Of a stretch of DNA of 64,000 bases, positions 1 to 9,133 are shown piece after piece; position 1 is the first letter of the stretch; every line of letters starts with the position of its first letter. Source of the stretch: Flavobacterium psychrolimnae (GTDB lineage Bacteria > Bacteroidota > Bacteroidia > Flavobacteriales > Flavobacteriaceae); NCBI RefSeq assembly GCF_003312425.1, contig NZ_QNUX01000013.1, positions 50,755 through 114,754 of the forward strand, written 5' to 3'. The position numbers and the translations under genes are program-made. Below the pieces are notes generated by a model that ran no database searches, was not told the origin of the DNA, and worked only from the letters and a program-made list of their open reading frames with translations.

Positions 1-1
1 G

Positions 2-1024
2 GCTCATTACGTGGATGTCCTTAAAAATCAGGAACAATGCAGCTATGTAATTATGATTGCACACCTTGGTTTATCGCAACAAATAGCATTAGCAAACCAC
101 CCTGAATGTGAGGGTGTCAATTATATTTTAGGAGGTGATACACACGAAAGAGTCCGCAAACCTATAGTTTGTAAATATTCAAAAGTAGTAGAACCAGGAG
201 CATTTGGTTCATTTATTGGAAAATTAGATTTGACCGTTGTAAACGGAAAAGTAATTGATGATAGCTATGAACTACTCGAAGTTGATTCACCAAAAATAAA
301 ACCAGATGCTGCAATTGAAAAATTATTAATAGAAAAAGAGTCTGTTTATCAAGAACAAATCAATCAGGTTATTGGATACAGCACAATTCCTTTGTACCGC
401 TATTTTGTGGTGGAAAATCCTATTGACACAATGATTCTCAATGCCTTGAACTGGAAATTTCCGGAAATTGATATTAATCTTTCTAATGGATTTCGTTTTT
501 GTCCGCCCAAAACAACTCCGGATCGAACCGGAAATATCCCCATCACAAACGGATTTATTTTTGATATGTTGCCCGTGGATAGCACGGTAAGAACAGCAAA
601 AGTAACCGGAAAACAATTGAAAAACTGGTTAGAAAAAGAATTAAACAATGTTTTTGCCGAAGACGCATCTAAACGTTTTGGTGGTTGGGTAGTGAAGTTC
701 AAGGGAATGGAGGTGCAATTTAATGCTTTTGCCGAAATGGGGAAAAGAGTGCAAAGTATTACTGTAAAAAACACGCCAATAGATCCTGAAAAAATGTATT
801 CCATAATGGCCTGTGAACGTGACGGCGACCCTTTGGACATGCTCTGCAGAATGAAAGGTGTTATGGATGCCAAAAACACAAATGCAACCTTGCATTCGGT
901 AATGAAAGAATATTTAAAACAAAACTCTCCCGTTACCCCTACTCCGCAAAAAAATGCGATAATTCTGGATGCTCCTGAAACCCTATTAACTCAAGTTACT
1001 GGTGTTAATTATACCTTCAGATAG
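2..1024 (+). CDS. 5'-nucleotidase-like metallophosphoesterase, C-terminal part (5' truncated by window)
   Basis: The reading frame is open to the left edge, so the N-terminus lies outside the window. The visible part contains GGDTHE, which matches the GGHTH-type metal-binding motif at the end of the calcineurin-like metallophosphoesterase domain. This is followed by a 5'-nucleotidase C-terminal substrate-binding domain (LSNGFRF and NGFIFDMLPVDS stretches, in the position of the family's N-G-G and F-P segments). Family knowledge: these are usually exported UDP-sugar hydrolase/5'-nucleotidase or SoxB-like enzymes that hydrolyse nucleotide phosphates. The signal peptide and first metal ligands cannot be checked here. 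A strong hairpin terminator follows 32 bases after the stop codon. Confidence 0.8.
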   Translation, partial: AHYVDVLKNQEQCSYVIMIAHLGLSQQIALANHPECEGVNYILGGDTHERVRKPIVCKYSKVVEPGAFGSFIGKLDLTVVNGKVIDDSYELLEVDSPKIKPDAAIEKLLIEKESVYQEQINQVIGYSTIPLYRYFVVENPIDTMILNALNWKFPEIDINLSNGFRFCPPKTTPDRTGNIPITNGFIFDMLPVDSTVRTAKVTGKQLKNWLEKELNNVFAEDASKRFGGWVVKFKGMEVQFNAFAEMGKRVQSITVKNTPIDPEKMYSIMACERDGDPLDMLCRMKGVMDAKNTNATLHSVMKEYLKQNSPVTPTPQKNAIILDAPETLLTQVTGVNYTFR

Positions 1025-1055
1025 TATTCTGACCATTTAGTTTTTATATAATTTG

Positions 1056-1096
1056 CCCAACTGTGATAAATGTTACATTTATTTATCACAGTTGGG
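1056..1096 (+). terminator. Rho-independent terminator-like hairpin
   Basis: A perfect 15-bp inverted repeat (CCCAACTGTGATAAA and its complement) with an 11-base loop is followed by a T-rich run. It sits between the nucleotidase stop codon and the porin start, so it probably ends the nucleotidase transcript. Confidence 0.75.
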
Positions 1097-1127
1097 TTTA
1101 CTTTTGACAAAAATTAAAGACTTACAA

Positions 1128-2558
1128 ATGAAATATTTTTTCTCTATATTAATTTCATCTTTTTTACTTTTAGTAAGCATCCAATCCTCGGCACAACATC
1201 AAGAAATTTCCGATAAACCAACTGTTTGGAAAGAAAAAAGTGATGAAAAAATTGATTCCACATCGATTCTAAATGCTTTCAAAAACGGAAACTTCAGTGG
1301 TCATTTTCGCTATTTTTTCATGGCGACTAACAATGAAAGTGGCTTATCTGATTATTATGCCAATGCCCTTGGTGGCGGTGTGAAGTTTGAAACGGCCAAA
1401 TTTCATAATTTTCAATTTGGTGTCAGCGGCTATTACATTTATGATATCGGTTCCTCTGATTTTTCTAAAAAAGACCCCGTAACCAATTTATCCAACAGAT
1501 ACGAAGTGGCGCTGTTTGATTTTCAAAACGCGTCAAGTAAAGGTAATTTAAGCAGGTTAGAAGAATTGTATTTAAAATACAACTACAAAAATTCTAATGT
1601 AACCCTGGGAAAACAGTTATTGAATACTTCTTTCATAAACCTACAGGATGGCAGAATGCGGCCGACAGAAGTGGATGGAATTTGGATCGATTATAATGAA
1701 ATAAAAAAAACTAAAATTAATGTGGGTTACCTCTACGGAATTTCGCCACGAAGCACCATGAAATACTTCAGAGTTGGTGAATCCATAGGGATTTATCCAA
1801 CTGGTGTGAATCCTGATGGAACAAAATCCGGTTATGCAGGAAATTTAGACAGTGATGGAATTTACATTGTTGGGATACAAAATGAATCGATAAAAAATTT
1901 AAAAACACTTTTATGGAATCAGTACGCAGAAAATATATTCAATTCGGCATTGTTCCAAATGGACTATAGATACGATTTAAATACAAACTCAAAGTTACTT
2001 TTCGGTTTTCAAACAGTCTACCAAAATGCCCTGAATTTTGGAGGTAATGAAGATCCAAGCAAAACCTATTTTGAAAAAAACGCAAATTCTCAAACTTTTG
2101 GAGGAAGATTAGGATGGCAAAATAAAAAAATAGAAATTACTTTAAATTACAACCGAATAACGGCTAAGGGAAGGTATTTAATGCCCCGAGAATGGGGACG
2201 AGACCCGTTTTATACCTTTATGGCCAGAGAACGAAATGAAGGTTTTGGAGATGTACATGCGGTAATGACCAAAATACAATATACGAATCCTAAAAAGACA
2301 TTCAAATCGCATCTGGCGGTAGGTTATTTTGATTTACCTGATGTAAAAAACGTAGCAATGAATAAATACGGATTACCTTCTTATGTGCAGACTAATGCTG
2401 ATGTTCGCTACCAATTTCAAGGAATTCTAAAAGGGTTTGATGCGCAATTATTGTATGTACACAAGTTCAATGTGGGAGAAACTTACGGGAATAAAAATTA
2501 TATTTTCAATAAAACAAATATGAGTAATATCAATTTCATACTCAATTTCAATTTCTAG
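1128..2558 (+). CDS. OprD-like outer-membrane porin
   Basis: The protein starts with a clear signal peptide (MKYFFSILISSFLLL, SIQSSAQ). This is why the ATG at 1128 is preferred over an in-frame TTG at 1053 that falls inside the terminator hairpin. The mature part has the alternating aromatic/polar pattern of a transmembrane beta barrel, with many YxF and FxF pairs, and ends in NFNF, as expected for an outer-membrane barrel. Segments such as LGKQLLNT and the RGDxxR-poor loops recall the OprD family (about 420-450 residues). It probably forms a substrate channel; the substrate is not known. It stands alone, convergent with the LytTR gene. Confidence 0.65.
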   Translation: MKYFFSILISSFLLLVSIQSSAQHQEISDKPTVWKEKSDEKIDSTSILNAFKNGNFSGHFRYFFMATNNESGLSDYYANALGGGVKFETAKFHNFQFGVSGYYIYDIGSSDFSKKDPVTNLSNRYEVALFDFQNASSKGNLSRLEELYLKYNYKNSNVTLGKQLLNTSFINLQDGRMRPTEVDGIWIDYNEIKKTKINVGYLYGISPRSTMKYFRVGESIGIYPTGVNPDGTKSGYAGNLDSDGIYIVGIQNESIKNLKTLLWNQYAENIFNSALFQMDYRYDLNTNSKLLFGFQTVYQNALNFGGNEDPSKTYFEKNANSQTFGGRLGWQNKKIEITLNYNRITAKGRYLMPREWGRDPFYTFMARERNEGFGDVHAVMTKIQYTNPKKTFKSHLAVGYFDLPDVKNVAMNKYGLPSYVQTNADVRYQFQGILKGFDAQLLYVHKFNVGETYGNKNYIFNKTNMSNINFILNFNF

Positions 2559-2566
2559 TCTGTAGA

Positions 2567-3259
2567 CTATTTTAGATTTAATCGCTCCGTCAATGCCCTT
2601 CTATAAGTAATACCCACCGGGATTTTCTCGTTATTGATGATGACCATATTCCGCTCCCAATCCTTAATTTTAGCAATGGCTACTATGTAGGATTTATGAA
2701 CTCGCATGAAAAGTTCCGAAGAAAGACTATTTTCCAGTTCATTAGTAGTCATTGAGGCAAGATACACTTTTTTTAAGGTGAAAATTTTGACATAATTACC
2801 GCAACTTTGGGCAAAAAGAATGTCATTTACATTCAAATCAAATAAGAATCCGTCAATTTTCACTGAAATAATTGGGTTCATTATTTCGGTTTTTTCATCA
2901 TTGAAAGAGGAAAAGAAGCGTTCCATCGATTTTAAAAAACGCGGGAAATAAATAGGCTTTAACAGGTAATCAAACACGCCGAATTCATAACTCTCTAATG
3001 CAAATTCTGAATATGCTGTGGTCAAAATTGTTTTGGGTGGATCAGTCAAGGTTCGTAAAAGTTCCAGTCCGCTAATCTCAGGCATATCAATATCCAAAAA
3101 CATCAGATTAACTGGATTCGACCGAAGATAATTTAAAGCTTCAATACTGTTGTAACACTGCTGCACCAGCTCCAACTGCGGGTTTTGGCTGATATAGTTC
3201 ACCAACACATAATGCGCAGCAGGTTCATCATCAACAATAATACATTTTCTTACGGTCAT
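2567..3259 (-). CDS. LytTR-family response regulator
   Basis: A receiver domain fills residues 1-120, with the acidic pocket DDE at 10-12, the phospho-acceptor Asp56 in FLDIDMP, the T of LTTAYS and the conserved Lys of YLLKPI. A LytTR DNA-binding domain occupies about residues 130-230 (CGNYVKIF and RVHKSYIVA segments). The gene starts with an ATGA overlap (3256-3259) on the stop codon of the sensor kinase upstream, so the two are translationally coupled. Family knowledge: LytTR regulators bind pairs of direct repeats about two helical turns apart; such a pair lies at 4358-4391 before the divergent efflux operon. Control of that operon is an inference. Confidence 0.92.
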   Translation of the reverse strand: MTVRKCIIVDDEPAAHYVLVNYISQNPQLELVQQCYNSIEALNYLRSNPVNLMFLDIDMPEISGLELLRTLTDPPKTILTTAYSEFALESYEFGVFDYLLKPIYFPRFLKSMERFFSSFNDEKTEIMNPIISVKIDGFLFDLNVNDILFAQSCGNYVKIFTLKKVYLASMTTNELENSLSSELFMRVHKSYIVAIAKIKDWERNMVIINNEKIPVGITYRRALTERLNLK

Positions 3260-4287
3260 GTTTGGCGGAGTTCAATTACTAAATTAACGTTATACTCTTG
3301 GTCGCTATGAGTAATTTCAAGTTGGTGTTTTTTCGGATATACAATTTCCAATCTTTCTCTCGTATTTTTCAGACCAATTTTGGTAGAAACCACTTCTTTT
3401 TTATGCTGAGGAACTGAATTAGATACCTTCAGATGCAATTTGCCTTTGATGACCTTTATATCAATGTTTACAAAACACTTTTCGATGGTAGCGGTCCCAT
3501 GCTTAAAAGCATTTTCAATAAAAGTTATTAGTACCATCGGTGCAATTTCATACCGTCCTTCCTGATGGCATTCGTAATCAAAATCAATACGGCAGCGGTA
3601 ACCTACTCTTTCTTTTTCCAATTGTATGTAACTGGAAATAAAGGCAATTTCATTTTCTAATGTAACGAATTCTTTGTTACCCTGCTCCACCTGATACCGC
3701 ATTAGTTGCGAAACTTCCATAATCATTTCCGAAGTGCGTTCCGGATATCGAAGGCTAATTCCGTAAAGTGTATTCATCGTATTGAACAAAAAATGGGGAT
3801 TAAACTGGTTCTTCAGTGCATTAAGCTGCACCTGATTGGACAACAATACTTTGTTAGCTTCCTTTTTTTGTGCTCTATAATGTTCTAAAATCTGCATGGT
3901 TCCCAAAATACAAACCAGCGTTCCAGACAAGGTGGCAAACTGAAACTGATACGTTTTTTGATGGGATGATTTATATAAAAAGCAATTTTTATAAATAAAA
4001 TCGGTTGAAACTTGATATAAAAAGACCGTAAATAATGCTATTAACCCAACGGTAAGAATTATATATAAAACCGGTTGGTGTTTTTTTAATAAAACAGGAA
4101 GCAGAAAAACACGATTTAGCTGAGCGTGGAAATACAGCACGAAAAAATAAAGTAAACCGTTACTAAAACCTTTCCAACTTTGTATAAAAACCCAGTCGTT
4201 GAGTGTAAAAAGGATAAAAGAAAAAACTAAAATAGCTGTTTCCTGTTCCCATTTATTTTCTAAAATTGGCTTAAATCTCCATTTCAT
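3256..4287 (-). CDS. LytS/YehU-type sensor histidine kinase
   Basis: Four hydrophobic segments cover about residues 18-135. They are followed by the His_kinase dimerisation motif NQFNPHFLFNT with His165 as the likely phospho-acceptor, and an HATPase domain with the N box TFIENAFKHG (Asn259) and a GIGLKNTRERL-like G box (IGLKNTRERL). Such kinases are inner-membrane sensors that phosphorylate LytTR regulators; the partner follows directly with a 4-base overlap. The first half of this gene is duplicated as a degraded fragment at 19520-19963. Confidence 0.92.
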   Translation of the reverse strand: MKWRFKPILENKWEQETAILVFSFILFTLNDWVFIQSWKGFSNGLLYFFVLYFHAQLNRVFLLPVLLKKHQPVLYIILTVGLIALFTVFLYQVSTDFIYKNCFLYKSSHQKTYQFQFATLSGTLVCILGTMQILEHYRAQKKEANKVLLSNQVQLNALKNQFNPHFLFNTMNTLYGISLRYPERTSEMIMEVSQLMRYQVEQGNKEFVTLENEIAFISSYIQLEKERVGYRCRIDFDYECHQEGRYEIAPMVLITFIENAFKHGTATIEKCFVNIDIKVIKGKLHLKVSNSVPQHKKEVVSTKIGLKNTRERLEIVYPKKHQLEITHSDQEYNVNLVIELRQT

Positions 4288-4357
4288 TACTCTTTAATTA
4301 AAGTATCAAAGGAACGACATATAATTTGAATAGGCACCGATTGAGTGACCAATTCAA

Positions 4358-4391
4358 TTCGTCATTTATAAAAAGTGTTCGTCATTTATAA
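4358..4391. promoter_or_regulatory. Direct repeat, candidate LytTR operator
   Basis: TTCGTCATTTATAA occurs twice, at 4358-4371 and 4378-4391, with a repeat period of exactly 20 bases. It lies in the 163-base gap between the divergent sensor kinase and the TolC-RND operon. LytTR proteins recognise paired direct repeats of this spacing, so this is a good candidate site for the neighbouring regulator. No binding data are available. Confidence 0.5.
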
Positions 4392-4450
4392 CCGCACAAA
4401 AAGAAGTACTCCGGCTAGTTTTGCAATTCAAATTTATTCCTAATTTAATA

Positions 4451-5836
4451 ATGAAAACAAAAAAACTAACCCTTTTTCTATTTGTGATTTTCTTTTCTCA
4501 GGGTTTTTCTCAGACGCTTCCGTTAAAAGAAGCTTTGGAAACCGGAATTTCCAATTTCGGAACAATAAAAGCAAAAAGCAATTATGCCGATGCTTCCAAA
4601 GAAACTATTAAACAGGTTCGCAGAGACTATCTGCCCAATGTTACGCTCTCGGGACAGCAGGATTACGGAACCGTTAACGGACAAAACGGACCACTTTATG
4701 GTTTTGGCGGACTCGGAGTGGCTTCCTCAGGACTTCCGTTGGAAAAGCAAAATTGGAATGCAGCGTTTGGTGCCTTGTATCTGGTCAATGTCAATTGGGA
4801 TTTTTTCACTTTTGGAAGAATGAAACAAAAAATCAATCTGTCCAAAGCGGATTCCCATCGTTTTCAAACAGATCTTGATCAGGAAAAATTCCAGCATAAA
4901 ATTAAAATTGCAGCCGCTTACCTCAACTTATTGGCGAGTCAGCGATTGTTAATTTCCCAAAGAAAAAATCTGGAACGCGCCCTGGTCTTTCAGAATATCG
5001 CAGCAGTCAGAGTAAAAAACGGACTCTTGGCCGGCGTAGATTCTACACTGGCTTCCGCCGAAGTTTCCCGATCCAAAATCACACTGAATCAGGTGAAAGA
5101 CCAGGTTAAAGAACAAAACAACAAACTCATCGCACTGATGGGCGTTTCCATTCAGGATTTTGTGCTCGACACTACTTTTGTCACAACAATACCAAAAGTA
5201 ATACTGTCGCAGGAAACCACAAAAGAAAGTTTGAATCCGATATTGGAATATCATAAAAGTAGGGTAGCTTTCAGCGAACAACAGCTTCGTCTTTTTAAAA
5301 AGGAATACTATCCCACCTTCAGTTTATTTGGGATATATCAGGCCCGGGCTTCCGGTTTTAACTCCGATTATGCCGCAAATCAGAATTCTTTTTCCCAAAA
5401 TTATGTAGACGGCATTAATCCTTCAAGACAAAATTATCTGTTCGGAGTTGGTGTTACTTGGAACCTGACCACTATTGCTCGGGTGAGCAAAAAAGTAAGT
5501 GCCCAGAAATTGATTTCCGAAGGTTTACAAGAAGAATACAAAGTAATCGACCACCAATTAAAAATTCAGTCGGATGCGGCTGATGCCAAAATGCAATATG
5601 CTTTGGAAAATTATGTTGAAGCTCCAAAACAGGTTCAGGCAGCACAACAGGCCTATTTGCAGAAAACTACTTTGTATAAAAACGGAATGACCAATCTCCT
5701 CGATGTTACACAGACTTTATACACATTGAACCGCGCAGAAACTGACCGTGATATTATTTATACCAATGTCTGGCAATCACTTTTGATGAAAGCGGCAGCC
5801 AACGGAGATTTTGACTTATTTATGAATGAATTTTAA
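4451..5836 (+). CDS. TolC-family outer-membrane efflux protein
   Basis: An N-terminal signal peptide (MKTKKLTLFLFVIFFSQGFSQ) makes the ATG at 4451 the likely start. The mature protein has two OEP repeats rich in long amphipathic helices (LNLLASQRLLISQRKNLERA, KNGLLAGVDSTLASAEVSR and a C-terminal counterpart KNGMTNLLDVTQTLYTLNRAE). These are the typical alpha-barrel motifs of TolC, and the length (461 residues) is usual. It is the first gene of an operon with an RND pump 12 bases downstream and an adaptor after it, forming a complete tripartite efflux system. Confidence 0.9.
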   Translation: MKTKKLTLFLFVIFFSQGFSQTLPLKEALETGISNFGTIKAKSNYADASKETIKQVRRDYLPNVTLSGQQDYGTVNGQNGPLYGFGGLGVASSGLPLEKQNWNAAFGALYLVNVNWDFFTFGRMKQKINLSKADSHRFQTDLDQEKFQHKIKIAAAYLNLLASQRLLISQRKNLERALVFQNIAAVRVKNGLLAGVDSTLASAEVSRSKITLNQVKDQVKEQNNKLIALMGVSIQDFVLDTTFVTTIPKVILSQETTKESLNPILEYHKSRVAFSEQQLRLFKKEYYPTFSLFGIYQARASGFNSDYAANQNSFSQNYVDGINPSRQNYLFGVGVTWNLTTIARVSKKVSAQKLISEGLQEEYKVIDHQLKIQSDAADAKMQYALENYVEAPKQVQAAQQAYLQKTTLYKNGMTNLLDVTQTLYTLNRAETDRDIIYTNVWQSLLMKAAANGDFDLFMNEF

Positions 5837-5848
5837 TTATTTAAAACA

Positions 5849-8800
5849 ATGAATTTAATACGTTTTGCCCTTCGCAAACCCATTTCAATAATGGTGCTAG
5901 TTGCCGGATTATTCTTTTTCGGAATTGGTGCCGTCCGTGATATTAAAGTGGATATTCTGCCCGAAATGAATCTTCCTGTTATCTATTTGGCCCACTCGTT
6001 TGCGGGCTACACGCCCAATCAGATGGAATCCTATTTCGCCAAAAATTATGTCAATGTAATGATTTTAGCCAATGGTGTAAAAGATATCGAGACCAAGAAT
6101 ATTCAGGGACTCACACTGATGAAAGTGACTTATTATGAAGGCACAAATATGGCTCAGGCCGCTTCTGAAATCAGTGCGCTGTCCAACAGAATACAGTCCA
6201 GATTTCCTCCCGGTTCCCAGCCTCCGTTTATTATTCGGTTTGATGCATCTTCCTTGCCCATCGGTCAATTGGTTTTGAGCAGTAAAACCCGTTCTAATAA
6301 TGAACTTCAGGATTTGGCAAACGTGTATGTTAGGGCTTCGTTCACGGCTATTCCGGGATTGTTGTCCCCTCCACCTTTTGGCGGAAGCCCCAGAACTATT
6401 GAAATTAATGTAGACCCCGATTTGCTCCGTTCGCATCAATTAACAGCAGACCAAATTGTGGAAGCCATCCGTACCAACAATCAAACGGCTCCTTCGGGAA
6501 ACCTGAGAATTGGAGATATCAACTACATTATCCCTACAAACAATACCATTAAAGAAGTCAAGGATTTTGAAAAAATACCGTTGTTCAAAGGCGGTGTCCA
6601 GAATTTATATCTTGGCGATGTGGCTCAGGTAAAAGATGGCGCCGATATTACTGCAGGATACGCTTTGGTCAATGGAAAGCGTTCCGTTTATATCAGTATT
6701 GCCAAAGCCGGTGATGCATCGACTTGGGATGTTGTTCAAAAATTAAAATCACAACTCCCAAAAATCCAGAGTACATTACCTGATGATGTCACACTATCGT
6801 ATGAATTTGACCAGTCGGTTCATGTGATTAATTCCCTGAAAAGTTTAATTATCGAAGGAATAATTGGTGCCGTTCTTACAGGGCTGATGGTTTTATTGTT
6901 CCTTGGAGATCGAAGAGCAGCATTGATTGTCATACTTACTATACCCATTGCGATTATTTCGGGTGTGTTATTCTTAAAACTATTCGGGCAAACAATCAAT
7001 CTGATGTCCTTAAGCGGCCTGGCTCTTGCGATTGGAATCCTCGTCGATGAAAGTACGGTAACCATCGAGAATATCCATCAACATTTGGATATGGGCAAAC
7101 CCAAAGCCTTGGCTATTTGGGATGCCTGTAAAGAAATAGCTTTGCCCAAGTTGTTAATCCTGCTGTGTATTTTGGCCGTCTTTGCACCTGCATTTACGAT
7201 GACCGGAATTCCCGGTGCGTTGTTTCTGCCATTGGCATTAGCGATTGGATTTTCGATGATTGTGTCTTTTTTACTTTCGCAAACCTTTGTTCCGGTGATG
7301 GCCAACTGGCTGATGAAAGCACATCCAAAAAAAGAGCATCCGTCGAATATTACAGATGATGAAGCGGAGTTTAATGCGTCAGGACTGACGATAGAATCCG
7401 AAAAAGACACTTTTGACCAGAAAAAAATCCTTGTTCAAAGAGCCGATTTTAACAATGATGGCAAAATCAATTTTTTTGAACGATTCAGAAACCGATACAT
7501 GCGATTCATCAATCGGCTTTTTGACTATAAAAAACCGGTTACACTGGTATATCTTTTCCTATCGGCCGGTTTAGTGTTACTGCTGTTGAACACTATCGGC
7601 CAGGATGTGTTTCCTAAAGTCAATTCAAGTCAATTCCAATTGAGACTGCGGGCGCCGGATGGAACCCGTTTGGAAAGTACCGAAGATAAAGCCATAATGG
7701 TGCTCAACGAGTTGGAAAAAATGATTGGCAAAGAACACGTCGCGATATCCTCGGTTTATGTGGGTCAACATCCCGCCATATTTTCCGTTTCACCGATCTA
7801 TTTGTTTACTGCCGGACCTCACGAGGCGGTTTTCCAAATTGGTTTGAAAGACTATCATGTGGATATGGATGTTTTCAAAGATGAATTCCGTCAGCGCATT
7901 AAAAAAATATTACCCGATGTCAAAATTTCTTTCGAACCTATCGAACTGACGGACAAAGTGCTGAGCCAGGGTTCCCCTACTCCAATTGAAATCAGGATAG
8001 CTGGAAAAAATAAAAAGCGAAATGAAGCCTATGCCAAGAAACTCATCGCAAAACTGAATAAAATTGACTATTTGAGAGACATTCAGATTGCCCAACCCAT
8101 CAAATATCCAGCGCTGGACATTACTATTGACAGAACTCGTGCCGCTCAATTAGGAATTGACATGAACGACATTTCGCGTTCCCTGATTGCTTCCACTTCT
8201 TCGTCCCAATATACCGAAAAGAATATCTGGGTAGATGAAAAAGCTGGGTTCTCCTATAACGTTCAGGTTCAGGTACCTTTAAACAAAATGAAAAGTGAAA
8301 ATGATCTGAAAGAAATTCCGTTGCTTAAAAATGAATCCCGTCCGGTTTTAAGTGATGTAGCCACGATTACCCCCTCTTTTACATATGGGGAAAACGACAA
8401 TATTGGTGCCATGCCTTATATTTCAGTGACCGCAAATATGGATCATGTTGATTTGGGAACCGCTTCCAAAGCTGTTCAGCAAAGCATTGAATCACTTGGG
8501 GAACTTCCCAGAGGATTGTTCATAGAGCAAATTGGTTTAAGCACGGTTTTAAAGGAAACCATGAGCAGTCTGCAGACTGGTTTATTGATTGCCATTATGG
8601 TAATTTTCCTGATGCTTGCTGCAAATTTTCAGTCTTTCAAAATTTCATTGGTCATCTTAACTACGGTTCCTGCCGTTGTTTTAGGTTCTTTGTTGCTACT
8701 TGTGATTACAGGTTCTACTTTGAATTTACAATCGTACATGGGAATTATTATGTCGGTGGGTGTTTCTATTGCCAATGCCGTTCTAATCATCACCAATGCA

Positions 8801-9133
8801 GAACAGCTGCGAAAACACAATGGCAATGCGTTACAATCGGCACGTGAAGCTGCTTCGTTAAGGCTCCGTCCCATTATCATGACCAGTATTGCCATGATTG
8901 CCGGAATGCTCCCGATGGCCATTGGACACGGTGAAGGCGGCGATCAGATTTCCCCGCTAGGAAGAGCCGTGATTGGCGGATTGGTATTTTCCACCTTTAC
9001 AGTACTTCTTATTTTACCGCTCATTTTCGCCTGGGCAATGGGTAAAACTCCGGTACACTCTTTATCCTTAGATCCAGAAGACAAGGAAAGCCAACATTAT
9101 ATCTCATCTTTACACCCTCAAAATGAAAAATAA
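5849..9133 (+). CDS. RND-family efflux permease (AcrB/MdtB-like)
   Basis: The 1094-residue protein has the two-fold RND layout: TM1 near residues 10-30, a large periplasmic loop, TM2-6 around 335-495, a cytoplasmic connector, and the second half with TM8-12 around 905-1060. Marker segments include VDILPEMNLPVIY after TM1, LALAIGILVDESTVTIENI in TM4 (conserved Asp for proton relay) and RLRPIIMTS near the end. It works with the TolC protein upstream and the adaptor whose start overlaps its stop codon. The connector between the halves contains a canonical EF-hand-like loop (residues 533-544). The substrate is not predictable. Confidence 0.93.
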   Translation: MNLIRFALRKPISIMVLVAGLFFFGIGAVRDIKVDILPEMNLPVIYLAHSFAGYTPNQMESYFAKNYVNVMILANGVKDIETKNIQGLTLMKVTYYEGTNMAQAASEISALSNRIQSRFPPGSQPPFIIRFDASSLPIGQLVLSSKTRSNNELQDLANVYVRASFTAIPGLLSPPPFGGSPRTIEINVDPDLLRSHQLTADQIVEAIRTNNQTAPSGNLRIGDINYIIPTNNTIKEVKDFEKIPLFKGGVQNLYLGDVAQVKDGADITAGYALVNGKRSVYISIAKAGDASTWDVVQKLKSQLPKIQSTLPDDVTLSYEFDQSVHVINSLKSLIIEGIIGAVLTGLMVLLFLGDRRAALIVILTIPIAIISGVLFLKLFGQTINLMSLSGLALAIGILVDESTVTIENIHQHLDMGKPKALAIWDACKEIALPKLLILLCILAVFAPAFTMTGIPGALFLPLALAIGFSMIVSFLLSQTFVPVMANWLMKAHPKKEHPSNITDDEAEFNASGLTIESEKDTFDQKKILVQRADFNNDGKINFFERFRNRYMRFINRLFDYKKPVTLVYLFLSAGLVLLLLNTIGQDVFPKVNSSQFQLRLRAPDGTRLESTEDKAIMVLNELEKMIGKEHVAISSVYVGQHPAIFSVSPIYLFTAGPHEAVFQIGLKDYHVDMDVFKDEFRQRIKKILPDVKISFEPIELTDKVLSQGSPTPIEIRIAGKNKKRNEAYAKKLIAKLNKIDYLRDIQIAQPIKYPALDITIDRTRAAQLGIDMNDISRSLIASTSSSQYTEKNIWVDEKAGFSYNVQVQVPLNKMKSENDLKEIPLLKNESRPVLSDVATITPSFTYGENDNIGAMPYISVTANMDHVDLGTASKAVQQSIESLGELPRGLFIEQIGLSTVLKETMSSLQTGLLIAIMVIFLMLAANFQSFKISLVILTTVPAVVLGSLLLLVITGSTLNLQSYMGIIMSVGVSIANAVLIITNAEQLRKHNGNALQSAREAASLRLRPIIMTSIAMIAGMLPMAIGHGEGGDQISPLGRAVIGGLVFSTFTVLLILPLIFAWAMGKTPVHSLSLDPEDKESQHYISSLHPQNEK

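Noticed and set aside
1053..1127. N-terminal extension of the porin from a TTG
   Set aside because: It would translate a terminator hairpin and bury the signal peptide.
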